Shown: piece by piece, positions 20,823-30,283 of the stretch | Layout: each line of letters begins with the position of its first letter | Position numbering within the stretch: position 1 is the stretch's first letter | Origin: Corynespora cassiicola | Lineage: Eukaryota > Ascomycota > Dothideomycetes > Pleosporales > Corynesporascaceae | Assembly: GCA_022059125.1 (NCBI GenBank) | Contig: JAEUWY010000001.1 | Span: 3,906,001 to 3,970,000, forward strand | Length of the DNA stretch: 64,000 nt | Direction: 5' to 3' | Translations under genes and position numbers: made by a program | The notes under the pieces: generated by a model | The model's database searches: none | What the model saw: the letters and a program-made list of their open reading frames with translations, nothing else | Told to the model about the DNA's origin: nothing

Positions 20823-22133
20823 ATGTATCGTCAATTCCTTTGTCTTCTCGTCGCCTGCCTGACCGCCGTTCGAGCAGCTCCATCTTGCGAAACTTTGGAG
20901 CGCCGCGACTATGGTCGATTTGCGCATCCGGGCGCTTTACATACCAGAGAAGACATCATCCGCGTCAAGAATCACGTCAAGCAGCAAGACGAACCATGGT
21001 ACACGGCATACAAATTTCTCGAAACCCGCACTCTTGCGCAGCCGACATGGCAGCCGGTTCCCCAGGAGGTGCTGGTTCGAGGCGCTAACGGCAACCTTAC
21101 ACAAAACTATGGACATGCGTATCGCTCTGCTCATGCTGCCTACCAGTTGAGTCTTCGCTGGCTCATCACGGACAACGCGACATTTGCCGACGCTGCGGCA
21201 CGAATCCTGGACAGCTGGAGCGCGATTCTTACCGACATTGACGGCAACGAAGACAAGTTCCTCGCCGCTGGCCTGTACGGGTATCAGTTTGCGAACGCTG
21301 GCGAGCTTTTGCGCTCCTATCGTGGCTGGCCACAGCGTAACCAAACTCGGTTTGGCACGATGCTCAACGATGTCTTTGCCAAATATAACCGCCTCTTTCT
21401 GGATACGCACAACAACAAACCGGACTTTTATTATGCGAACTGGGATTTTTGCAACATTGCGTCTTTGATGGCCATCGGAATCTTCAACGGTAATCGAACA
21501 ATGTATGACTTTGCGGTAAACTATTTCAAGCACGGACCTGCGGACGGTGCCGTCGCTAACGGTGCACTGCCGTTCTTTTCCATTGCCAACTTTACTGAAG
21601 CGGGCTCTGGAAAGACACTCATGCAGGGACAAGAGGCGGGACGTGACCAGGGCCATGCGCTGCTCTGCATTGCCTTACTCGGGGTTATCGGCCAGCAAGG
21701 GTTTAACCAAGGCGTCGACACCTATGCACTGTACGGACATCAGATATTGAATGCGTAAGTCAAGACTTTCTTTATTCATGGCGTCCATAGATCAAAAACT
21801 TGATACTGACTGCGTTATAGAGCTGAATACACTGGCAAATACAACACAGGCCATGACGTGGACTACGTACCCTACAGGAGCTGGGAGGGGATCCTTCCGG
21901 TGGTCTCCGCAAAGTCGCGCTACAATGTTCGTCCTGGATTCGAGGCAATATACGCACACTATTCTGATGTAAAGGGAATGAATGCATCCTGGACTCAAGC
22001 ATTCCGCGACTTTGTCAACAACAACAGCACTGCTGCTCGCATTGAGGGAGGTGGCGGCGACTACGGGCCAAACTCGGGAGGTTTTGATGTATTTGGCCAT
22101 GGAACTTTGATGTATCGTATCACAGGCAACTGA
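20823..22133 (+). CDS. Secreted polysaccharide lyase with alginate-lyase fold (PL38-like)
   Basis: Exons 20823..21754 and 21821..22133 (66-nt intron, CTGAC branch) give 414 residues with a signal peptide ending near 'VRAAPSC'. The (alpha/alpha)-toroid alginate-lyase pattern is visible: 'YGHAYRSAHAAYQLSLRWL', 'YGYQFANAGELLRSY', 'NWDFCNIASLMAIGIF', 'EAGRDQGHALLCIALLG' and 'GPNSGGFDVFGHGTLMYR'. Fungal members act by beta-elimination on uronic-acid polymers; glucuronan is a known substrate in PL38, so plant or fungal glucuronan is more likely than algal alginate. The start was chosen to place the signal peptide first; the frame extends 54 nt upstream without similarity. Family is good; substrate is inferred. 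Confidence 0.8.
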
Positions 22134-22370
22134 GACGGGTACTCAGTTTTGCTCAGGTATAGCTAGCTAGTTACATGCACAAACACGGCGTATTACGTAA
22201 GGTTAGCTGTTTGCTAATATTCACTCTATTCTTTCACATCGCTACGATCATTGTCTCAAAACTCTCTACGTGCAAAAATGCCTTTTCCAAAAACAAAGTG
22301 TCAATAAATCACTTCCACCGCCGTCTGACAGCGGATCCCATAACCACCTACTCAGTTAGTACAATTTTCA

Positions 22371-22775
22371 ATGTCGACAAAACCATCTGCTGGATTTGAC
22401 ATTGTCAGTTCAAAAAACGACACGGATATAATGGCGCGTCTCACAAATTACATTCGTGACGAAAACGAGGAAGTTTATCCTCCCAAAAAGGTCGACGATA
22501 TGCCGCTAAGGAAGATCAACTTCGAACTCAACCCGAGCCCCAGCCTCACGCGACCCAAACGTGCTTTAATCCCCAAAGATATCGTGGATGGATCCAAGAA
22601 CGCGTCATTGTTGGGTATAGAAATCCTTAAAAAGGCCAATGGAAGGACCAAGTTGACCCCTGGCATCCAGCGAACGGAAAAATTAGAGATCAACGAGAAA
22701 ACGGTCGAAGAGGGAAATGACAAAATGGACTTGCCTGCGGATAAATCGCAAGTCTCTGCAGACATGAAAACCTAG
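22371..22775 (+). CDS. Orphan disordered basic protein A
   Basis: A single exon of 134 residues with no signal peptide, no membrane segment and no known domain. It is rich in Lys, Glu, Asp and Pro and probably disordered. It contains 'INFELNPSPSLTRPKRALIP', which loosely recalls the repeated 'NKPVRAKPLSSVV' of the orphan gene at 23534. It lies 237 bp after the lyase gene on the same strand. Absence of stop codons in AT-rich DNA and a good AATG start context favour a real gene; nothing more can be said of its function. Confidence 0.5.
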   Translation: MSTKPSAGFDIVSSKNDTDIMARLTNYIRDENEEVYPPKKVDDMPLRKINFELNPSPSLTRPKRALIPKDIVDGSKNASLLGIEILKKANGRTKLTPGIQRTEKLEINEKTVEEGNDKMDLPADKSQVSADMKT

Positions 22776-23533
22776 GAGGAAACACAGAGGTAGTCTCCAG
22801 TGGGTCTGCTGTTTGAATCGATATTATCCACCTTGAGCATCCAAATTGAATCCAGTTTTCGTATCATGGTCCACATCAGATGATTCATGGACATAAAAGA
22901 CTCCCCCACCCAGCGACATGCCCTGAGCGATAGCGACCCCCGTAGGAGATCAAACTAGAATATATGTATAGGATGACAATTACCCGATTTATCGTATTAG
23001 CCTTGCCACATTCAAGAATAAGTCCAGACAACTCTTCCATGTTGAATAGAGAGGAATCTAATGCCCTGAAGATATTTCCTCAAGTCATATGCGCTGTAAT
23101 TGTGATGCTAGAAAGGTATAAAAGATCTTGACCTGCTATGGCAACCTCACTTTATAAGCGACCAAAGGACGTTTGGGTGTGTCGATGTATCATCGCTTGC
23201 GCTGGCATTGTGTCTCGCCAATACAAACAGCTCCAATAATTCGCATTGCTTGCCATACATCACATTGAAAGCAAACAATACCGTAATAGGCAGATAGTCT
23301 CTTCCATGAGAAAAATTCCAGTATACTGCTTGCTGCTTGTATGCATTCCATCTATCTAAAACAGTGTTTTAGGTTGGCTGTTGTGAAAGTATAATGGATT
23401 TATGCTTTTTCAACACCAACACCTACGATGTATAAAGATGCATGAATGATTTATTCCTCAACTTGAACCCCCCTAGCAAACTGCACAACATAACCTTCTT
23501 TTTTGATACAACCTGCGGGAATCGTCAGCCAAA
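22776..23533. other. AT-rich intergenic region
   Basis: No coding region is supported. It contains the promoter of the repeat-containing orphan gene, with a 'TATAAAG' at about 23431. Confidence 0.5.
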
Positions 23534-23929
23534 ATGTCTCAGAACAACAAAAACAACGACAACAACGAAAGCGACAGCAATAACTTGGGTGGCTCTGCTC
23601 CTCATGTCGGCTTCGCAAGCCAGATGAACAAGCCAGTCCGAGCAAAACCACTATCTTCTGTGGTGCCTGCTGAGCATGGATCTCCCCGTCATGTCGACTT
23701 CAACAGCCACATGAACAAGCCAGTCCGGGCAAAGCCACTATCTTCTGTGGTGACTGCCGAGGAAAGAAAATGCCGATCGATTGAATTCGGCGACTTCGTA
23801 TCTCCCGATCGCTTGACTACCATGCGGCAAGTCGAGAAAGATAAGCAAAAGCGAAACTCTAGCGCTCGTGTCAAGGGTGTCGCAAAGTCATTGGGCAAAA
23901 TGCTCGTCAACAAGGCCAAGAAGAAGTAG
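23534..23929 (+). CDS. Orphan repeat protein B with basic C-terminal helix
   Basis: A single exon of 131 residues. An Asn/Ser/Asp-rich start (1-19) is followed by two tandem 29-residue repeats (20-48 and 49-77), each holding 'HV.F.S.MNKPVRAKPLSSVV', then 'SIEFGDFVSPDRL' which may be a worn third copy, and a very basic amphipathic tail (about 100-131) ending in 'NKAKKK'. There is no signal peptide or membrane span. The repeat conservation at DNA level with substitutions mainly silent or mild suggests a translated gene. The basic tail would suit binding to nucleic acid or membrane lipid. No homologue was recognised. Confidence 0.6.
   Translation: MSQNNKNNDNNESDSNNLGGSAPHVGFASQMNKPVRAKPLSSVVPAEHGSPRHVDFNSHMNKPVRAKPLSSVVTAEERKCRSIEFGDFVSPDRLTTMRQVEKDKQKRNSSARVKGVAKSLGKMLVNKAKKK
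23591..23764 (+). repeat. Two in-frame 87-bp tandem repeats
   Basis: Units at 23591-23677 and 23678-23764 encode near-identical 29-residue blocks. The best-conserved core, about 42 bp, starts at the ATG codons at 23624 and 23711. Confidence 0.85.
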
Positions 23930-25517
23930 TTCAAGGCAGGCATCAGAGCATTGCTCTTGAGGGGGGAGGGGCGAATATTGGCCGATCATTGTCCTTTGAA
24001 TCTGATTCTAAGTGCATTATTTGTACGGGATGTGTAGCTATGGATATAATTGCAATTGACTATTAGAACATACTCTAGGTCTAGAATTATGATGAATGTA
24101 TTGCTATTTTAAAAAAAAAAAATATCGATGCTCTTAAGATATATCTAAGGCCACTGCAAAAGATTGTGCAACCAGTATCAGCTCTAATCAAGTAATTTCC
24201 AAATTCGTGTTCTATGTACGTTTCTCGTATGTAAAGCTACTCCGATTCGCGTTCGGTGTTTCTCCAATCTCGTATTCTGTGTTTCTCCAATTTTGTCATC
24301 AATGCTAAGACTCATTGAACCGATGACAGATGGTTAAATGTCATCATCAGAGAGCGAGCTGATCCGGCCTCCGGCCTCCTGCCTCCTTCCGACTCCGACT
24401 GGATCTATGATTCTTTTGGCATCCCACGCGCGTGAGTTGGAGATCCTGGACCTAATGCATGAGGAGTATTCTGTAGCCATACTCATTATCTGTTCTTTTT
24501 TTATGACACAAGTATGGGTTCAGAGAGTCCTATCGTCATGTGTCATGCTAGATTGCTTGAGGTGCTCCCTTCAGTGCAAGCCCCTAATAGATAACACAAA
24601 GAGCTTACCCATGCAAGCCTGCGTACACAACAATGATTTCTCAGAGAGGGCTCAAACAAGCCGACTGAAGCTTTTTCGTTGGCCACACACAGCGGGTGGC
24701 GGCATCTGGGGTCATGCACCCCTCCCGAGCTCCCGAGCCCCTACCCGTGCCTCGGCTCATCTCGGCTATATTTAGAATAATTTATCCCCATGAATCTTGT
24801 TAGCACATCGTATCCACCCCTTACAACTCCGGTACTTGATCCTGTTTATAATGCTTTATTGAATTTAATATATCTGGCGTTGATGTAGAATACGATTATC
24901 CTATCGGAGCATGGTTGTAGTCCTTTCTTTCTTGCAAAAGCACGCACCAAGATACACTTCACTTGTAGAATAGGAATAGGAGAGCACTTATATATCCTTC
25001 GAGCTCTCAATAACGCCAATGAATAAGATAATGTGATCGCTTAACGGTGGAAAGAGCCTCAGCTGATGATTCGGAAACAATATAAGAAATCGGCCCGTTG
25101 CCCCTTTTGGTAAATCACGTGACACTGTCGTTTTCGGCCTCGTTTCCGTGACGTTGGCGAGCACTTATTGGACCGGCGTAGGCTAACATTTATGATCGCC
25201 ATGAATTTTCTGCAAAAAGGGGCGACTTCCCCACTCCTCGGCACTTGACCCAGTGACCGTTGCATGCATGGCAAACTAACCGGCTAAAAATAACCCAAAT
25301 GGGTTGAGGCGAGTGGATTCTCCGCGCCTGCGCATTCCCTAAATGCTGCCGTGACGTCGGGACCGCCGTACATTGATATATAAGATCACAGCTGTCGCGC
25401 TGGTTATGATCCTCATCCAACAGCTCTGCATCCATCCATCGCTACACTTCAGCTTCCATCCATTCGCTTCTACTACTACACACTCGCTACCAGCCCCTAA
25501 TCGTCAATCTAATCAAT
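23930..25517. other. AT-rich gene-free stretch
   Basis: About 1.6 kb with only short frames. A 145-codon frame at 24338 has no domain and a poor composition. It contains an A-run near 24110-24122 and, on the right, the promoter of the small secreted protein. Confidence 0.5.
25375..25383 (+). promoter_or_regulatory. TATA box of the small secreted protein gene
   Basis: GATATATAA lies about 140 bp before the start codon at 25518, followed by a CT- and ATCC-rich leader. Confidence 0.5.
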
Positions 25518-26004
25518 ATGCGTTTCACCCTCGCCGCCGTCTCTACCCTCATCGCTGCCGCCAGCGCGGCTGCCGTCCCTCGCTCCGACATGGGATCTTG
25601 GGCCGTGTCTGTGGCCAAGAACAGCGCTGCCAACGGATACAAATCTGAGGACATCACCGCAGTCTACACCAACTCCGAGCTGCCCGAGGCTATCACATCC
25701 ACTTGCTCGTTCAAGAACTTGACCCCCGAGGGCGTTTTCCAGGAAAGCAAGGTCTGCGACCCCGAGTCGTTTGACTACACCCTCTCCTACGAGGGTACTA
25801 GTTGGTGTAAGTAGTTTCTCACCGACTTTTGGGATATAAGCTAACATCCTCAAAGTCGTTAGCCTGCAGCAGGTTGTCGAGCTCAATGGCGAGAAGGTGA
25901 CTGTGTTTGGAAAGTCTGAGGGACTCACCCTTGACTGCAACTCCGCCACTGGAAGGTACTGCACTGCCGAGACGACTGTTCCCGTCACCGCGGCGACTGC
26001 TTAG
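25518..26004 (+). CDS. Small secreted protein with four cysteines, effector-like
   Basis: Exons 25518..25806 and 25856..26004 (49-nt intron, GCTAAC branch) give 145 residues. Residues 1-19 are a clear signal peptide ending in an Ala-rich stretch. The mature part holds four Cys, in 'STCSFKN', 'KVCDPES', 'LDCNSA' and 'RYCTAE', which would make two disulfides, plus a beta-rich centre ('YTLSYEGTSWFVSLQQVVEL'). Without splicing the frame ends one codon after the donor, and splicing restores the second cysteine pair. Size, secretion and paired cysteines fit fungal effectors or surface proteins. It is not clearly the Alt a 1/AA1 fold. Function unknown. Confidence 0.75.
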
Positions 26005-26741
26005 AAAGGTTGCCATGGAATAGATGGTAGCAGCAGAACGTCATGCAACTACGCATGCAATTACGCATGAAAATAGATAAAAGGTCATTGCAAGACCAAT
26101 GATAATGATAATAATATCAATATTAAGCAACTGAGTCTTGTCGATATGAACATTTGAAGGTGTCACAGAGATCGTCTTTTATTTAGAGCTTATTCAAAAC
26201 TAGCAAGTTGTACGATAAGTTATACAAAATATTAGGGTGTTACGAAACAAAGGCTCAAGCGACTAGCGGATGCTTAATATTATATCACGTGATCGCTTGT
26301 GCACCTAGGTAGGTATTCGCTCATACTAGGTAGGTGCCTGAACTAGAGCCACTGAATAAACAAAGAAGTCCTTCATTTGGATATTCTAATAATTATATAG
26401 AGATCTCTACATGAAATGTTTATCTATCTGGAGTATCCGTGGAGGATGGTTGCATACGACATTCTGATTTGGTTGTTTGGTACATGTTGACGCACAATTT
26501 CCACTGGCACAGCGACAAAATTTCTTTGTAACCTGAGAATGTAGAGAACATTCTGCAACATTTCAATCAGACCTTTCACCAATAAAGTGCTCATCTCAGT
26601 CACCTACATGTCTAGTAAATGAATCAGGGCATGTGCTGCTGACACTAATTAGGCTTGTAAAACACTTTTCCCAGCCCCTAGTCGTCTCCATAAACAGCCC
26701 TAGTCCATATATTCCAAAAATTGATTTTCAAAAAAGCGAAA
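26005..26741. other. AT-rich intergenic region
   Basis: No coding region is supported. A short direct-repeat-like 'ACTACGCATGCAATTACGCATG' region of under 25 bp lies just after the preceding gene. Confidence 0.45.
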
Positions 26742-27974
26742 ATGCCTTATCAAGGAATAGATGTCGCCCTGGACAGTACATCCAGCTTAGATTGGCCTCT
26801 GGCTAAGATGGTAAACACCCTAATCTGGAGCCAACATATCCAGCCATTTCGGGATAAATTCATAAAAGGTCTTCTTAAGGACAACGTGTTATCCAAGGAT
26901 ATTGCACATTTTCCTGTATTAGGTGATCAAAAGGCATATCCGTGGGTTACAGTTCCATCACTTGATATGGTACAGACCATCATGAAGACTGAGTGCCCAA
27001 CACAGAGCTACAACTTTTTCACCAATGCTGGAGACAAAAGGGATAAAAAAATTGTAGTGGTTGAGTTATTGAGCAATGTGCAGAACGAGAACTACACCAG
27101 CAATGTTGCTCTTACGAACCTTCCCTCACCAATGCTAAACAGAATCCCTACCAAGCTTCCGCACACAGACTCCGAAAATGGTATTATCCACCGTTCCGAG
27201 GTTTTTCTCGATATTTTTCCAGCTAGTGGAGCGGATGGTGTTGCTCACAATGTTGCTCACACTACTTCCATGCTAATCACTGGCTCGAAGTTGTGGGTCG
27301 TGTTTCCTCCATCAATAGAGAATCTCACCACCCTTCAGAATCTCGATCCATGGGAGCACGTTGAGCCAAAGATAAAAGCTTTGAAGCGTGGATTTGTGTT
27401 CGTCCAGAACAAAGGTGAGACTGTCGAGCTTCCCCCATTCTGGATCAAGTTTACCCTCAGCATCCGAACATCTGTATCTGCAACATGGTACACTCGGACT
27501 GCCTCGTCTTTGCCATTCCGGCTTCGAAGTATTCCCCTGTTTTTCACATGCAACAACAAGAAGTCTTCCACAGACTCCAAAATTAAGGAAGCCGTTGAGT
27601 TTCTCCGTGTCTTGCTTCATGATTGCCAGACTGTGTTTAGCAACTCGGTTCCAGATTTCAATTACAACAAGAGCATGCAGATTGTCTGTGATGAGTGGAA
27701 GTATAGTTGGACATACCTTGATGGAATCTGCAGGATGGTTGAGGACGAGGCATATAAGGATCAGTCGACATTGACCCATGAGCAAAAGGCGATAGCTCTG
27801 CAAATCACGCGTTCTTTCCAGATCGCATGGATTGAATATCTTGACTCTAAGCGCAAGAAGTCCAATAGCTGTCGGATCTGTTTGACACCCATGCGACACA
27901 TGGATGGTGATGGTATTCGACCGCGGAGGCAGAACTTGGAACGGCACTTCCTTGATTTTCATTGGCAGCACTAA
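26742..27974 (+). CDS. JmjC-like protein with C-terminal zinc finger, probable pseudo-enzyme
   Basis: A single exon of 410 residues from the ATG at 26742. The central part resembles fungal orphan JmjC proteins: 'HTTSMLITGSKLWVVFPPS', then 'RGFVFVQNKGETVELPPFW' and 'IKFTLSIRTSVSATW'. In active JmjC oxygenases the first strand carries HxD/E and the later 'P..W.H' carries a His that binds iron. Here the H-x-D position reads H-T-T or H-N-V, and the His after 'PPFW' appears to be Lys, so iron binding looks lost. The C-terminus holds C-x2-C-x21-H-x4-H ('CRIC' and 'RHFLDFH'), a C2H2 or BED-like zinc finger. A histone demethylase role is therefore unlikely; DNA or protein binding is possible. The JmjC call rests on pattern and is moderate. 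Confidence 0.6.
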   Translation: MPYQGIDVALDSTSSLDWPLAKMVNTLIWSQHIQPFRDKFIKGLLKDNVLSKDIAHFPVLGDQKAYPWVTVPSLDMVQTIMKTECPTQSYNFFTNAGDKRDKKIVVVELLSNVQNENYTSNVALTNLPSPMLNRIPTKLPHTDSENGIIHRSEVFLDIFPASGADGVAHNVAHTTSMLITGSKLWVVFPPSIENLTTLQNLDPWEHVEPKIKALKRGFVFVQNKGETVELPPFWIKFTLSIRTSVSATWYTRTASSLPFRLRSIPLFFTCNNKKSSTDSKIKEAVEFLRVLLHDCQTVFSNSVPDFNYNKSMQIVCDEWKYSWTYLDGICRMVEDEAYKDQSTLTHEQKAIALQITRSFQIAWIEYLDSKRKKSNSCRICLTPMRHMDGDGIRPRRQNLERHFLDFHWQH

Positions 27975-28846
27975 GCTGAATTCATGTTTGGGCGATGAAC
28001 CGGAAATTAACTAAGTCGGGGTATCGCTTACCGACCGGTTAGTGTAAATTGTCATCTTTATTTCTTGAAAGAAGAGAACTAAACATTCATTAGATTCAAG
28101 TGTGAATATATGTTAAAGAAAAGATTTGCGCAGAAGCTACATCATCATCAGGATCCCTCGCTCACGTCATCACAAATTCTGACCCCATTCTCGAAACCAT
28201 CGAATCGGAACGACTGAACATAGCCTCAAGTCTATTGAAACCTATGCAGGCCTGCTTGCTGGTAATCTAGATGCCTGCTGCTCCGCTCTGCGTAAGAATT
28301 CCGCCTGCAGTCAGTACCCGAGCGGCGCTGCAGACAACGAATCACTCTCATGCATCTCGATTTATACAGAAAGAAGGAAATTTGGTCGCTATCAAATCGT
28401 GGCCCTGGTTTGATCGATCTGCGCCGCTAGTTCGGCTAGCACGTAATGGTGTCCACCTTCGGACAGCGAGACCAGTTCCATGTCAGACATCCCTGTAGCT
28501 GCCTAGTGTTGGACCGAATATAGAGTCGCCGAGTTCCTTGTATGGCTAATATTTAGTTGCTTGCAGATAAAGACCGACCCACTAGGTCATTATATGATAC
28601 AAGACATCACCATCCTCCGGAACATTTTGAAACATCGGATATTCGTCCATTATCAACAGCACATAGCATATATTTGAAGGGTGAAACGATATTGTTGGGG
28701 ATGACAGGAAGATATGTCAAGTGCATAGTGACTTAGCGTGTCCACATCGGTGTCTCTTTTCACTTGGACACATCACAGTAACACATATTTCGACTTTCCT
28801 ATCATCGTCAATCGGCCAGATCAAAATCATTTACCCTTCGTTGAAA
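27975..28846. other. Intergenic region before the SAT4 gene
   Basis: AT-rich, with only short frames. No gene or element was recognised. Confidence 0.5.
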
Positions 28847-29919
28847 ATGGCGGACTCGGATTCAGAAATGAGCAGGGCTTTTGTTGATACATCTCTCCTG
28901 GGCGTCGCTATATCTCTACCAATCATCGCATCCGCCGCCGTGGGCCTACGATTTTATGCGAGAACATCCAAAGTAAAAGGAATGCTCAAAATAGACGACT
29001 GGGCAGTTTTTATTACACTGATAGTTTGCTGGGGTCATTCCATCAACACAATAGTAGCAGGAGCCATTGGCGGTGTGAATACGATCACAATACCACCGCG
29101 AGAATACGCCAACGTAGCCCTCAGGGTATATATAAAGCTCTTGGGCTCTTTGAAGAAAAACACTGACCCGGATTTAGACCCTTTGGATATCAACATTCTT
29201 CCTCATTACCGCGTTGTATAGCGTCAAAATATCGATCCTCTCATTTTACTACATCATCTTTTCGGTGAATCACAGATTCAAACAAGCATGTATCTTCATG
29301 ATGTGCGTTTTGACTCTATGGTGGGTCTCTGCTTTGATCGTAAGCTCTTCCCGATAACTTTTATTCAGATGCGCAAGCTCAAAACGCACAGTTGGTGTTT
29401 CTTTCAACCGACCCTTTCGACGCGGCCTGGAAGAATGCCGCCTCGGCCAAGCACCGCTTCGACTTCAACGCGTGGTACATATCCTATTCCGCCCTCTCCA
29501 TCTTCTTCGACCTCGCCATTCTCTGTTTCCCCATACCCATGATCAAGTCGCTCCAGGTCAACACGAAGCAAAAGATCTCGATTCTTGGCATCTTCTGGCT
29601 CGGAGGCTTCGTCTGCGTGTCAGCCATCATTCGCTTTGTATTCCTCTACAATTCCATCTACCGCCTCACAGATTACGGTAAAAACCAATACAGCAACATC
29701 ACTACCGCCTTTATCTGGGCTGAGGTTGAGCCGAACACTTCTGTTGTCGCGGCGTGCTTGCCTACCTACGGGCCTCTATTCAAGGAGAACAAGTTATTTA
29801 CTAGGGTATATCGGTCTCTCCGTTCGTCTTTCGGTGGAAGTAAGAACTCAAGGTCAGCGGAAAAAACCGATACGCGAGCAAGTGGTTACTATCCACTGAG
29901 TAGAGAGGCCCCAAGCTAG
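28847..29919 (+). CDS. Fungal integral membrane protein, rhodopsin/SAT4 family
   Basis: Exons 28847..29125, 29178..29339 and 29392..29919 give 322 residues, probably seven membrane spans. The family pattern is present: 'KIDDWAVFITLIV' after the first span, 'ALYSVKISILSFYYIIF' in the third, 'DPFDAAW' before the 'FDLAILCFPIPMIKSLQ' span, 'QKISILGIFWLGGFVCVSAI' next, and 'IWAEVEPNTSVVAACLPTYG' at the end. The second acceptor was placed at 29391 rather than the nearer TTCAG at 29368-29369 because only it keeps the conserved frame. SAT4-like proteins include putative G-protein-coupled receptors, but most have no known ligand. This one has no CFEM domain. Confidence 0.82.
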
Positions 29920-30283
29920 AAGAGTGTAGAGGATGCATCGGTCGGCTTCACGGTGCATCGGAGAATTGAAGAAGCTGCAGCCTATATTGAGGCCCAGAAC
30001 ACCGCGGAACGAGTTGGCGTACCGATATATCGGGTCATTCGGTAAGCTTTTCTGCAGCTCGGGGAGTACGAACCATGCAGTATGCAGCACTAATTTCGGA
30101 ATAGCCCTAGTCTCAACTGGAACTGGTAAATGGTTCGCGTGGCTGGTGAACAAGCCTCCCGAATGACGTGTCAAGCCATGAAAAGAATGTATACTACACA
30201 TTATCATATTCGGATTATGAATAATAGACTTTTATTCGCAGAGTGTCTCAAATAATAAATGCGAGATTGACAGGGCAAATCCT
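29920..30283. other. Convergent 3' flanks of the SAT4 and PL11 genes
   Basis: The two genes converge here. Nothing else was seen. Confidence 0.5.

Noticed and set aside
24338..24775. 145-codon frame with a hydrophobic stretch
   Set aside because: No family resemblance, irregular composition, and no supporting splice or promoter signals.
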